The notes beneath the pieces are model-generated. The model had not been told where the DNA came from. It made no database searches and saw only the letters and a list, made by a program, of their open reading frames with translations. A stretch of DNA of 29,054 nt from an uncultured SAR324 cluster bacterium (GTDB lineage Bacteria; SAR324; NAC60-12), in contig CABXOR010000020.1 in NCBI GenBank assembly GCA_902513935.1, forward strand, positions 1 through 29,054, in the 5' to 3' direction. Made by a program: the position numbers and the translations under genes. Positions 1 to 7,860 of this stretch are shown here, piece by piece (positions within the stretch are counted from its first letter, which is position 1; the number at the start of each line of letters is the position of its first letter).

Positions 1-79
1 TCATTTAAAAGGCTACGATAGTGTTAAAAAAGTATGTGATTTTCACTTAGGATGTTTCTAATTGTAGAACATAAGATTT

Positions 80-137
80 AACATTAGTCGGTATTATCTG
101 CAAGAATTGGGGGATTTTAGTTGGAGGGAGTCTGACT
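80..137. repeat. Dispersed repeat, copy A (58 bp)
   Basis: This stretch aligns without gaps to 3030-3087, with about 45 of 58 bases identical by eye. The best-conserved part is GGGGATTTTA followed by TTGGAGGG and GTCTGACT. Both copies are intergenic. The 3' end of this copy runs into the tandem duplication at 121-203. I do not recognise the family; it could be a MITE-like or regulatory repeat. Confidence 0.65.
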
Positions 138-203
138 TGTGGAGAATTAAGTAGTGGTTACTTGGAGGGAGTCTGACTTGTGAAGAATTAAGTTGGGAGT
201 TAC
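121..203. repeat. Two-copy tandem repeat (about 41 bp unit)
   Basis: The unit begins TTGGAGGGAGTCTGACTTGT at 121 and again at 162. It continues through GAATTAAGT and ends in GTTAC or AGTTAC. The copies differ by one substitution in the first 32 bases and are looser after that. The first bases of the unit are also the end of the dispersed repeat seen at 3030-3087, so a dispersed element appears to have been partly duplicated here. Confidence 0.75.
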
Positions 204-259
204 TCACAGAAGATGATGGGGTTTTTATGAGAAGGAACATTTCATAAAAATTTAGAAAA

Positions 260-448
260 TTATTCCACTCTTTGAAGTAATGATTTATATTTTCTGTTAT
301 GCGTATTGTTATCCATTGTAAGTGTACTATTTAAATCCCCATCTTCTTGTAAAACTAATTCATCACTAATATCAGAAATATTTTCTAACTTGATATTAGT
401 ATTAGTACAATCACTGCTTATAAATTTTACTAGTTTAATCTTATTCAC
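260..448 (-). CDS. Short hypothetical protein, possibly the end of a decayed gene
   Basis: This is a 62-residue reading frame without a recognisable domain; it is acidic and rich in Asn, Asp, Ser and Leu. The frame stays open upstream to a TGA near 540 but offers no good start there. Just beyond lie two further stops, and past them the same frame reads sensible-looking protein (I-A-T-E-E-L-M-P-Y-L-E-S-S-P). I see no convincing ribosome binding site before the ATG at 448. It may be a real small gene, the tail of a degraded one, or a chance frame. Confidence is low. Confidence 0.25.
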   Translation of the reverse strand: MNKIKLVKFISSDCTNTNIKLENISDISDELVLQEDGDLNSTLTMDNNTHNRKYKSLLQRVE

Positions 449-632
449 ATTTATCTTTTCCCAAACTGATACATCTTGATTGCAAATCGAAGAAATGTTT
501 ACAGTATCTGAGACACCAAATTGTAAAGGGCGGTTACGTCAGCTGTGCTATGGGCTAGATTCCAGATAAGGCATTAATTCTTCTGTGGCAATGGACTTGA
601 TTTACTTATTTATTAACTAATTATTTAAGTAT

Positions 633-1064
633 TCACTCTGGCAAAATTTCTCCAGATCCATTGAATTCTTCAGGGAGATCTTTGAACTTTGGTAAACCAT
701 CTTTGACCGAAACAGTTTTACTCTCATAATTTACATGAATGGAAGGTTTAAACGAAAAACCCTCCAATATCACAGCAAAAATATCTACTACGTTTGATCC
801 TGGATGCTCAGTCATTAAATGGCCCCCGCATTTTTTACAGAACTTTCTATTGCTGTGATCCGTCTTGGAGAATGTTTTAATATTTTCTATCCCTTTAGTA
901 ATTTTAATTTGATCAGGCCCCCAAAAACTGTAGGAATTTATTGGAGTTGCGCTCCATGCGGCACAGTCTTTACAATGACAATATCCCGTTGCTGAAGGTT
1001 CTCCAGTAACTTTGAGTTCTACAGCACCACAAAAGCAGCTGCCTTTTATTTTGTCATTAGCCAT
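633..1064 (-). CDS. GFA (CENP-V/GFA) family zinc protein
   Basis: This 143-residue protein has the full cysteine pattern of the GFA fold: C10-F-C12-G, C29-H-C31-K-D-C34 and C76-K-K-C79-G-G. In this family these bind two zinc ions. The name comes from glutathione-dependent formaldehyde-activating enzyme, but most members have no proven reaction, so formaldehyde detoxification should not be assumed. It has no signal peptide and is predicted cytoplasmic. The length is typical. The gene lies 39 bases downstream of the cyclase gene on the same strand and could be co-transcribed with it. A second, more divergent member is at 4385-5044. The family call is secure; the substrate is unknown. Confidence 0.88.
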   Translation of the reverse strand: MANDKIKGSCFCGAVELKVTGEPSATGYCHCKDCAAWSATPINSYSFWGPDQIKITKGIENIKTFSKTDHSNRKFCKKCGGHLMTEHPGSNVVDIFAVILEGFSFKPSIHVNYESKTVSVKDGLPKFKDLPEEFNGSGEILPE

Positions 1065-1103
1065 TTTTAGTTCTTTTCTTAATGATTAATTTTTGTTATT
1101 GGT

Positions 1104-2900
1104 TTAGGCAATTAATTCTTTCATAGTTTGTTTAATGCTTGCGTCTTTAAAATGCAATCCTTCTATTTTTTCATCCAAAGAAACATTTTCATAAGAACCT
1201 GAATATTTCTTTTTTTCGATCTCCTTCTCATCAAGGTTCTTGAGTGCACTAAGGCTGGCGATTTTTGCAGCCCATGCAACAGGATTCATTGTTCCAATTT
1301 TTTTCGAATACTCTAAGCATTGCTGATAATCACCCATCACATAGCATCCCAGCATGATATCTCCTAGTCGCTTATCTGTATTGGAGGCACCCTTTCCGTT
1401 AGGATCCAGTTCATATGCTGTTTTTAATAAATCCACTCCTTTTTCCGGATCACCAGCCAAGACAAAGTATTCACCAAAACCTGAAACAATTCTTGGATCA
1501 TTAGGATTCAATTCATAGGCCTTGCGGCCATGGATTTCTGCATTTTCAAAATCTTCTAAAAATTTGTAAATTTCGCAGAACATCCGATGACATTCAAAGT
1601 CATTTGGATTAATCTTCATAGCCTTTTCAAGAGAGTTTTGACATTTTTCCCAAGCAGTGTCTTGATCAATGTATCCTCCACTCATTCCTTGTCCCAGTGT
1701 ACATGCTTCCCAAGCATAGGCCTGAGCATTGTTGGGATCAGCTTCAATAGATTTTTCAAACATCTCCAAACCGCTTATTACACCTTCCTTTGAAAACTTG
1801 TGATGATTTTCCTTGCCTCTGAGAAGATACTCATAGGATGAAAGATTTTCAGTTGGTTTGCGTTTAGCTCTTTCCAGGCTAGCTATCTCAAGTTCACCGA
1901 CCAGGGCAACCACAACTTTTCTTACTATTTCATCCTGCACCTCAAAAACGTCTTCGAGCATCCGGTCGTAGCGTTCACTCCAGATTGCATTGCTTTTGAT
2001 TGGATCCGTTAATTCAACTGAAATTCGAATACGATTGCCCGACGACCTTATGCTGCCTGATGCAACGAAATTAACCCCTAGTTCTTCAGCAATTTTCTTC
2101 TGATCAATATCTTTGCCTTTAAAACCAAATGCTGTATGCCGGGAAATTATTTCAATCGAATTAATCATTGAAAATTCAGTAATAATGTCTTCCACAATCC
2201 CATCAACCAGGTAATCATTTTCATCGTCATTGTTAAGATTTCTGAAGGGTAGAACTACGATTCTTGGTTTAGAAATTTTTGTTTCTGAATTCTGTACTTC
2301 TTTATTCTGTACTTCTTTATTCTGTACTTCTTTATTCTGTACTTCTTTATGAGTCTCTTGTTCCACTTCACTAGATTTTAATCCAGGATTGATATGAAAA
2401 ATCTCGAATTTCCCATCAATATTTTTAAGTTCAGAATGTCCTAGATTATCAATGGTTAACTGAATCCTTTTTGTTATTTTTTCCTGAACCGACTTAGAAA
2501 CAAGAATGCAGCCCGGCTCACAGATTCCTTCAAGTCTGGCCGCAATGTTCACTCCACCGCCATAAACATTGTCACCCTCAACTATTACATCATCCAAATG
2601 AATGCCGACTCTAAAAGTTATTTTCGATTCATCTGGCATGCTGATGTTTCTGTCGTAAAGAAAATTCTGGAACTCTATGGCCGCTTCTACAGAAGAAACA
2701 GGACTGGCGAATTCAGCTATGACTGAATCACCTGCTGTATGAAAAATTCGGCCTCCGAATTCTGTAATGATTGGATCAATGATATCTCGACAGATTTTTA
2801 GGTTCTTGAGGGTCAACTCTTCATTAGAGTCCATTAACTTGCTGTAACCGACCACATCTGCTGCAAGTATTGTGGCCAGTTTTCGAGTGGTTTTCGTCAT
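1104..2900 (-). CDS. Class III adenylate/guanylate cyclase with TolB-like and TPR regions
   Basis: The N-terminal 170 residues (numbered from the ATG at 2900) form a class III nucleotide cyclase domain. Metal ligands are D15 (A-A-D-V-V-G-Y) and D58 (A-G-D-S-V). The transition-state pair N118 and R122 lies in V-N-I-A-A-R-L, so the domain looks catalytically competent. A linker follows with four E-V-Q-N repeats. Next is a TolB-like region starting R-I-V-V-L-P-F-R-N-L, then tetratricopeptide-like helices to the C-terminus. This architecture is common among cytoplasmic bacterial cyclases and probably makes cAMP under control of the C-terminal sensor region; the signal is unknown. An upstream in-frame TTG at 2912 would add four residues. 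I prefer the ATG because the cyclase domain begins straight after it. No strong ribosome binding site is visible for either start. Confidence 0.85.
   Translation of the reverse strand: MTKTTRKLATILAADVVGYSKLMDSNEELTLKNLKICRDIIDPIITEFGGRIFHTAGDSVIAEFASPVSSVEAAIEFQNFLYDRNISMPDESKITFRVGIHLDDVIVEGDNVYGGGVNIAARLEGICEPGCILVSKSVQEKITKRIQLTIDNLGHSELKNIDGKFEIFHINPGLKSSEVEQETHKEVQNKEVQNKEVQNKEVQNSETKISKPRIVVLPFRNLNNDDENDYLVDGIVEDIITEFSMINSIEIISRHTAFGFKGKDIDQKKIAEELGVNFVASGSIRSSGNRIRISVELTDPIKSNAIWSERYDRMLEDVFEVQDEIVRKVVVALVGELEIASLERAKRKPTENLSSYEYLLRGKENHHKFSKEGVISGLEMFEKSIEADPNNAQAYAWEACTLGQGMSGGYIDQDTAWEKCQNSLEKAMKINPNDFECHRMFCEIYKFLEDFENAEIHGRKAYELNPNDPRIVSGFGEYFVLAGDPEKGVDLLKTAYELDPNGKGASNTDKRLGDIMLGCYVMGDYQQCLEYSKKIGTMNPVAWAAKIASLSALKNLDEKEIEKKKYSGSYENVSLDEKIEGLHFKDASIKQTMKELIA
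2289..2348. repeat. 15-bp in-frame minisatellite (4 copies) in the cyclase linker
   Basis: The 15-base unit ATTCTGTACTTCTTT (plus strand) is repeated four times without change. It encodes the pentapeptide E-V-Q-N-K/S on the minus strand, in the linker between the cyclase and TolB-like domains. Perfect identity at the DNA level points to recent slippage. Because the unit is a multiple of three, copy-number change would alter linker length without breaking the frame. Confidence 0.9.
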
Positions 2901-3029
2901 GTGTGCTACCAAGTCTTAAATTATAGTTTGGATATAAAATTTTAGAATTAGGGTTACATAGAATTTTACTCTTAGTCTAGACATTTCTTCAAGAATAAAT
3001 TGGCGACTACTTATATGCACAATTTATAT

Positions 3030-3089
3030 AACATTATTCGGTTTGTTTTTCAAGGTAGTGGGGATTTTACTTGGAGGGTGTCTGACTGA
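3030..3089. repeat. Dispersed repeat, copy B
   Basis: This is the second copy of the element at 80-137, sharing AACATTA, TCGGT, CAAG and then GGGGATTTTA, TTGGAGGG and GTCTGACT. It lies between the cyclase and thioredoxin-fold genes and is followed within 20 bases by the 33-bp motif array at 3105-3155. The two may be parts of one relict element. Confidence 0.6.
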
Positions 3090-3104
3090 ATATCAGAGCT
3101 GATA

Positions 3105-3155
3105 GACACCTATATGGACACATTTTCCGGAATGATGGACACCTATATTGACACC
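3105..3155. mobile_element. Possible solo end of an IS21-like insertion sequence
   Basis: GACACCTATAT followed by GACAC occurs twice, 33 bases apart (3105 and 3138), with TTTTCCGGAATGATG between the copies. Alternating GGACAC and TTCCGGAAT motifs resemble the multiple terminal repeats at the tips of IS21-like elements; that comparison is from memory. No transposase or IstB-like gene and no matching second end are visible, so this would be a relic. It could also be an unrelated 33-bp repeat. Confidence 0.4.
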
Positions 3156-3189
3156 TAATGATCCTTTTTTAGAGAGTTTTTACTGCACT

Positions 3190-3780
3190 TTAGGTTGCGA
3201 AATAATCAGGTTCTCTACCTTTTTTCCATTTAATATTACATCCCATACTTGGCTTCTGTTCTGTTGGTATAATGGAATTCTTAATTAAGGCATTTGCCGC
3301 ATTACGCAGATCTTCACCTGTTACAGGTTTGGAGTTTTTTGGTCGGCTTGAATCATACTGGCCCCTGTAAACTAAAGTGCGTTTTCTGTCGTAGAGGAAA
3401 AAATCTGGAGTGCATGCTGCCCGATACGCTTTAGCTATCTCCTGGCTCTCGTCAAATAAATAAGGAAATGGAAAAGAATATTTTACAGCATCCTCGGTCA
3501 TTTTCTCAGGGCTATCATCAGGATAACTTTCAACATCATTCGAACTAATTGCCACTACACCAAGACCTTTCTCATCATATTCAGATACAAAACTTATAAA
3601 TGAATCTCTAATATGAACTACGTATGGGCAGTGATTGCAGATGAATACAACCAACAAAGCAGGATATTCTTCAAAAGTTTCCAAAGATACTGTTTGCCCT
3701 TTGAAAACTGAATTCAAATTTGGAAGACTAAATCCAGGTGCAGGAATACCCAGTTTTTCCATTGTAGAAATGTGTGCCAT
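3190..3780 (-). CDS. Thioredoxin-fold (AhpC/TSA-like) redoxin family protein
   Basis: This 196-residue protein has the layout of the peroxiredoxin-like, thioredoxin-fold group. The N-terminus reads A-P-G-F-S-L-P-N-L. The active-site motif C-N-H-C-P-Y-V follows the strand L-V-V-F-I, then A-I-S-S-N-D, a cis-proline loop at A-A-C-T-P-D-F-F-L-Y-D, and R-G-Q-Y-D. The two cysteines of CNHC suggest a thiol-disulfide or peroxide-reducing role, but the group has no single established substrate. There is no signal peptide, so it is predicted cytoplasmic. The start is the ATG at 3780, with AGGA about nine bases upstream. It stands alone between two AT-rich gaps. The fold is secure; the function is only general. 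Confidence 0.85.
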   Translation of the reverse strand: MAHISTMEKLGIPAPGFSLPNLNSVFKGQTVSLETFEEYPALLVVFICNHCPYVVHIRDSFISFVSEYDEKGLGVVAISSNDVESYPDDSPEKMTEDAVKYSFPFPYLFDESQEIAKAYRAACTPDFFLYDRKRTLVYRGQYDSSRPKNSKPVTGEDLRNAANALIKNSIIPTEQKPSMGCNIKWKKGREPDYFAT

Positions 3781-4001
3781 GAATTTTAGTCCTTAGATAC
3801 TATTTTTATAGTGAATTTTAAATTATATAAAAAAACTCTTAACAAAAAATTGTTGCGGCTTATAGGATATTATATAGACTCATTTTTTTATTTTCTCCAT
3901 AAATGTATTTTTCCCTGTTATGAAATGGATTTTCCTATTTATTTAAATTGCTTTCTGTAAGAACTTAACAGTTAGGCAAGATAATAAAATCTAAAAAAGT
4001 T

Positions 4002-4352
4002 TCATTTACGAGCAGCGACCACTATCACCTCAACTTTGTATTCTGACGAAGCAAGTTTAGCTTCACCACATGCACGTGCTGGAGAAGTTCCAGGTGTTAT
4101 CCAAGCATCCCAAACTTCATTCATTTTTGCAAAATCAGCCATATTGTCGAGCCAAATAGTAGTTTGCAGAATTAGTGTTTTATCTGAACCAGCCTCATTT
4201 AGTAATGCCTCAACCTTCTCAAGGCAAGTTTTAGTTTGTTCCGCTACTCCATCTTCGGTATTACCTACCTGACCCGCAAGATAGATGGTATCATTATGAA
4301 TCACAATTTGACTCATACGGTTTCCAGTTTTTATTCGAGTGATTTTGTTCAT
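4002..4352 (-). CDS. RidA (YjgF/YER057c/UK114) family protein
   Basis: This 116-residue protein matches RidA-family size and motifs: T-I-Y-L-A-G-Q-V-G, the helix Q-T-K-T-C-L-E-K-V-E-A-L-L, and the signature S-P-A-R-A-C-G-E-A-K-L-A near the C-terminus. The Arg in P-A-R-A-C corresponds to the carboxylate-binding arginine of enamine/imine deaminases such as E. coli RidA, and the downstream K-V-E-V strand keeps the acidic residue. The likely role is hydrolysis of reactive enamine/imine intermediates from PLP enzymes, although several subfamilies lack proven activity. The start is taken at the ATG at 4352; an internal Met (residue 13) is less likely because the residues before it fit the family's first strand. 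It is 32 bases downstream of a GFA-like gene on the same strand and probably shares its transcript. Confidence 0.88.
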   Translation of the reverse strand: MNKITRIKTGNRMSQIVIHNDTIYLAGQVGNTEDGVAEQTKTCLEKVEALLNEAGSDKTLILQTTIWLDNMADFAKMNEVWDAWITPGTSPARACGEAKLASSEYKVEVIVVAARK

Positions 4353-4384
4353 GTTTGATGTCCGCTTTCTAAAGTTTTATAAAA

Positions 4385-5044
4385 TCAGCAATCACTGAGG
4401 TTAAATATACGCTTCCCTTCTTCAAGCCCCAGAATTATTTTTGGTACTCTTGTAAATAATGATTGGCATGTCTCCCCTTTGGGATGCTCTAAAATTGGAG
4501 AAGTTCGGCTTTCCCATTTGTCAACATAAGGTGGCCAACAGGTTTGGTGTATGCGCTCCAGGTCTCCATTGAATTCCGGAAGATTTCCACGGGATGTTTC
4601 AAAGTCCTTTACAAAAATTCTAGATTCAGCCGGTCTGGTTTCGTAAGGAGACATCTGCATATCATCCCACTGAATCCGGCATGCTTCTTCGAAAAGCATG
4701 AACATAACTCCATTGTAGGAGGGATTATCAACCATTAGTGACGAATGACAACAAGTTGAAACCAATCGAAGTGATTCTCCTTTCTCACGAAGAAGAACAA
4801 CTTGAAGTAAGTCCTCTCCCTTCTCAACTACCAAATCATTTTCCCAATAGGAAAGTGTCGGGATTATTGGTACCTGAGGTCCCCCGTTCACTGAAGCCCA
4901 CTCAAGATGCTGAAAACAGTCTACACAACAACACTCAATTACTCGCCTAGGCCTACCATTATTCATCTTAAAGACCACTTCACCACAAAAGCATGAAATC
5001 TTTTTTGGTGAGGGGTCGCAATTGTTGTAAATACTGTCAAACAT
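4385..5044 (-). CDS. Divergent GFA-like zinc protein
   Basis: This 219-residue protein opens with a GFA-type pattern: S-C-F-C-G-E-V-V-F and E-C-C-C-V-D-C-F-Q-H. The third metal-binding element is S-T-C-C-H-S-S-L rather than the C-x-x-C-G of classical GFA proteins, resembling a divergent GFA-like group ending in a C-C-x-T/S-P/S motif. A C-terminal extension of about 60 residues, with W-P-P-Y and a final cysteine, is not part of the core fold and I cannot assign it. No signal peptide. The start is the ATG at 5044, preceded by AGGGCATAG. The gene runs into the RidA-family gene 32 bases downstream. Zinc binding is likely; no reaction can be proposed. Confidence 0.7.
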   Translation of the reverse strand: MFDSIYNNCDPSPKKISCFCGEVVFKMNNGRPRRVIECCCVDCFQHLEWASVNGGPQVPIIPTLSYWENDLVVEKGEDLLQVVLLREKGESLRLVSTCCHSSLMVDNPSYNGVMFMLFEEACRIQWDDMQMSPYETRPAESRIFVKDFETSRGNLPEFNGDLERIHQTCWPPYVDKWESRTSPILEHPKGETCQSLFTRVPKIILGLEEGKRIFNLSDC

Positions 5045-5307
5045 GTTTGTTATCTATGCCCTCTTTCTAAATGGTTGCTTTAACAAACACTCAATATAGA
5101 TGTAAACATCATTCGAAATATTTTACAAGGCTCAGGATTGAGTATCTTGAGTAATTTTTATAATAATGATATAGTATATATTAAATCAAAAATGTGAAAT
5201 ATAGATGAAACAAGTACAATTATCAGACAGACAGAGCAGCTTTATCTTCTATAAACAAACAACTGCCAGGAATGAAGTTCACCTACTAAATTGGTGAAAA
5301 ATTTCTG

Positions 5308-6966
5308 CTATTCAATCTTTCGAATCATGTGATTACCTTTTTCTATAACATACAGGACTATTCCATCAGTGGTAATTCCAGTAGGTACTCTAAATCTTGC
5401 TGCTGTGCCGTTGCCATTTATAGCAGAACCACCCCCGGAACTACTGCCTGCCAGAGTGGTTACCTCTCCTGTAGAAATCACTATCCGACGAATCAAGCTA
5501 CTGGTTCTATCAGCCACATAGAGGTTGGTGCCATCAGTGGTTATTCCAGTAGGACCATAAAAACTTGCTGCTGTGCCAGTGCCATCAGTAGCATATCCGC
5601 TTCCTCCGCCTGCTAGTGTTGTTACAGCTTTTGTTGAGATAACTATCTGACGAATCAAGTGATTAGATGAATCAGCCACATAAAGGTTGGTGCCATCAGT
5701 TGTGATTCCCAAAGGGCTATAAAAACTAGCAGAAGTGCCTGTGCCGTTTGTCGAGCCATTGTCTCCTGCTGTTCCTGCCAGTGTTGTTACTGATCCATTG
5801 TCAATAACTATCTGACGAATCAAGTGATAATATGAATCAGTCACATAAAGGTTAGTGCCATCAGTCGTGATTCCATACGGAGATTTAAACCTTGCTGCTG
5901 TGCCGTTGCCGTCTGTAGAACCATGGGATCCTGCTGTCCCTGCAAGTGTTGTTACAGCAGCTTGAGTTGAAATCACTATCTGACGAATCACGTGATTAGA
6001 TGTATCAGCCACATAAAGGTTGGTGCCATCAGTCGTGATTCCCTTTGGTGATTTAAACCTTGCTGCTGTGCCGTTGCCGTCTCTAGAACCATTGGATCCT
6101 TCTGTCCCTGCAAGTGTTGTTACAGCAGCTTGAGTTGAAATTACTACCTGACGGATTGTATGATTTTTAGAATCAGTTACATAAAGGTTGGTGCCATCAG
6201 TTGTGATTCCAAAAGGTTGCCAAAACCTTGCTGCTGTGCCATTGCCGTCTCTAGAACCATTGGTTGATTCTCCTGCATGTGTAGTTACATCTGCATTGAG
6301 ACTGAGTTCAGCACCTTGAAGGGATCCCCCCATTTGAACACAACACATAAAAAATGAACTCATATTCATTGCCGTGGCATTCCCTGCAGTATCAGTAACT
6401 GTAATTGTACAATCTGAGTAAGTACCTGCACTTAGAGAATCTAAGGTGATGGTATTATTGTCAGTGGTTGCAGAAGTGTCACTTGAAGAACAGGAGCCTC
6501 CATATGTGATTGTTCCTGCTTCGTTTGAACTGAAGATGTAAATTAAGGAGATGTTGTCATAAGATGGATTAGGTACTGCTGTGACTTCTCTAATTGTTGG
6601 TGCAGTCGAATCTACATTAAAAGAAGTAATAGTGAGAGAACCTTTTAAATTTAATTGTTGGTTAGTAACAGTGATGGTACAATCCGAATATGTTCCATCA
6701 CTCAATGAAGCTAAAGTGATTGTGTTGTTCCCACTAATTGCAGAAGTTGTACTTGAAGAACATGAACCTCCATATGTGATTGTTCCTGCCATATTAGCAT
6801 TGAACACATAATCTGGTGTTGAGTCATTTGTCGTAGAAGGGACTGGAGTTACTTCTTTAATGGTGGAACTATAAGATCCTGTTGACTCTTCTTTAAAACC
6901 ATCACTGCAGGTATTGACGAAGATGCTTAAAGTTATGAATAGATAATAAATTAATTTTTTTTTCAT
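5308..6966 (-). CDS. Secreted NHL-repeat beta-propeller protein with two Ig-like repeats
   Basis: This 552-residue protein has a hydrophobic N-terminal signal (about residues 4-18) ending S-I-F-V-N-T-C20. Cys20 could be lipidated, but N-T before it is a poor lipobox, so lipoprotein status is uncertain. Residues about 37-102 and 126-191 are two copies of an Ig-like module sharing A-G-T-I-T-Y-G-G-S-C-S-S-S and G-T-Y-S-D-C-T-I-T-V; the paired cysteines may form disulfides. Residues 231-552 are six NHL repeats of 54-56 residues (starts near 231, 286, 342, 397, 452, 506) built on G-I-T-T-D-G-T-N-L-Y-V-A-D and I-R-Q-I-V, enough for one six-bladed propeller. The last blade is the most diverged. Such proteins act outside the cytoplasm in binding; I cannot name a ligand. 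There is no strong ribosome binding site before the ATG. Confidence 0.82.
   Translation of the reverse strand: MKKKLIYYLFITLSIFVNTCSDGFKEESTGSYSSTIKEVTPVPSTTNDSTPDYVFNANMAGTITYGGSCSSSTTSAISGNNTITLASLSDGTYSDCTITVTNQQLNLKGSLTITSFNVDSTAPTIREVTAVPNPSYDNISLIYIFSSNEAGTITYGGSCSSSDTSATTDNNTITLDSLSAGTYSDCTITVTDTAGNATAMNMSSFFMCCVQMGGSLQGAELSLNADVTTHAGESTNGSRDGNGTAARFWQPFGITTDGTNLYVTDSKNHTIRQVVISTQAAVTTLAGTEGSNGSRDGNGTAARFKSPKGITTDGTNLYVADTSNHVIRQIVISTQAAVTTLAGTAGSHGSTDGNGTAARFKSPYGITTDGTNLYVTDSYYHLIRQIVIDNGSVTTLAGTAGDNGSTNGTGTSASFYSPLGITTDGTNLYVADSSNHLIRQIVISTKAVTTLAGGGSGYATDGTGTAASFYGPTGITTDGTNLYVADRTSSLIRRIVISTGEVTTLAGSSSGGGSAINGNGTAARFRVPTGITTDGIVLYVIEKGNHMIRKIE
5311..6276. repeat. Six tandem NHL-blade coding repeats (about 165 bp each)
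   Basis: The six blade units remain alike at the DNA level: the block CATAAAGGTTGGTGCCATCA and its near variants recur at 5518, 5688, 5854, 6022 and 6188 or close by. Such conservation, beyond what protein constraint needs, suggests recent duplication or gene conversion among blades. Assemblies could collapse or expand this region. Confidence 0.8.
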
Positions 6967-7200
6967 TTTTCTAAACTACTTTAATGCAGAAAGCTTGTTT
7001 CATAAGCCACATATTCATGTCTTGAAATTTGATAGCGTGCTCTCAGGAACAATAGGACATAATTATTCCTAATTAGCATGATGCGTATATAATTATTTTT
7101 TTGAAAATATTTACCAAACAAGCATGTTAGTCTATGCCTTAAGATAAAAATTATTTGTAAACACAAAAGATAAGTTTTGAAATTCATATTTGTACATGAT

Positions 7201-7860
7201 TCAAAAAACAAAACCAAATCCTGCCACATATAGGCCCCCTGAATCCATGAAGCTTTCCCTAAAAGCAGAAGCTGAATCAGATTCTAATTCCAAAAATATA
7301 TACCTGATATGTTGATAGCCCAACAAAATTTCAATAATTCCGAATTCTGCCCCTAAAATACCTAAGTATCCGTAGCCAAATACATTCGATGAATTGAATA
7401 TTTCACTATCACTTGTTGTCACCGTTAATTTACCACTGGAAACTGATTTACCTCCAAGCGTAAGAGTATAATCATGACCGAAGGTATATGAGAGGTCTAT
7501 CGACTTATTTTCTATATCATAAGTGTCACCCGAAATGATCCCCTTTTTTTTAAAAACGGATTGACTAACTCCAAAACCCTCCCAGATTATTGAATAAGTT
7601 GAAATGGCAGCTTCTAGAAGATCTGAAGTATATGTGCCTGACAAATACCTGAATTTCATGTTTGGGTTTAATTTGAGATACGGGGAACCTCCTGGAATAA
7701 TTGAAAGTCTGTTTTTTTCAGGTGTATCCGTGCTAAAAGGTCTAACAGTAGAAGAACTTTTCCTTTTGTAATCATAAATACTTATTGCTAAAACGGAACT
7801 AAAACTATCGCTTAAAATGAATAAAGTAAGCAGAACAATTCCGTATCTCAAATAAGACAT
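7201..7860 (-). CDS. Predicted outer-membrane beta-barrel protein
   Basis: This 219-residue protein has an N-terminal signal peptide (L-R-Y-G-I-V-L-L-T-L-F-I-L, likely cleaved after S-S-V-L-A near residue 25). The mature part alternates polar and hydrophobic residues in several Gly- and aromatic-rich strands (Y-G-Y-L-G-I-L-G-A-E-F-G). It ends in Y-V-A-G-F-G-F-V-F, with the C-terminal phenylalanine typical of proteins handled by the BAM complex. The size would suit an eight-stranded barrel. I recognise no family, so location is an inference from signal and C-terminus and the function is unknown. The start is the ATG at 7860, without a clear Shine-Dalgarno. The 234 bases between it and the NHL-protein gene downstream argue against tight coupling. 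Confidence 0.6.
   Translation of the reverse strand: MSYLRYGIVLLTLFILSDSFSSVLAISIYDYKRKSSSTVRPFSTDTPEKNRLSIIPGGSPYLKLNPNMKFRYLSGTYTSDLLEAAISTYSIIWEGFGVSQSVFKKKGIISGDTYDIENKSIDLSYTFGHDYTLTLGGKSVSSGKLTVTTSDSEIFNSSNVFGYGYLGILGAEFGIIEILLGYQHIRYIFLELESDSASAFRESFMDSGGLYVAGFGFVF

Noticed and set aside
5267..5295. GTTCACC/GGTGAA inverted repeat after the NHL-protein gene, as a terminator
   Set aside because: On the gene's strand the T-run precedes the stem instead of following it, so it does not fit a Rho-independent terminator.
6981..7229. 82-residue minus-strand frame between the NHL and outer-membrane protein genes
   Set aside because: It overlaps the outer-membrane gene's end, lies in AT-rich sequence, has no Shine-Dalgarno and reads as low-complexity hydrophobic sequence with no domain.
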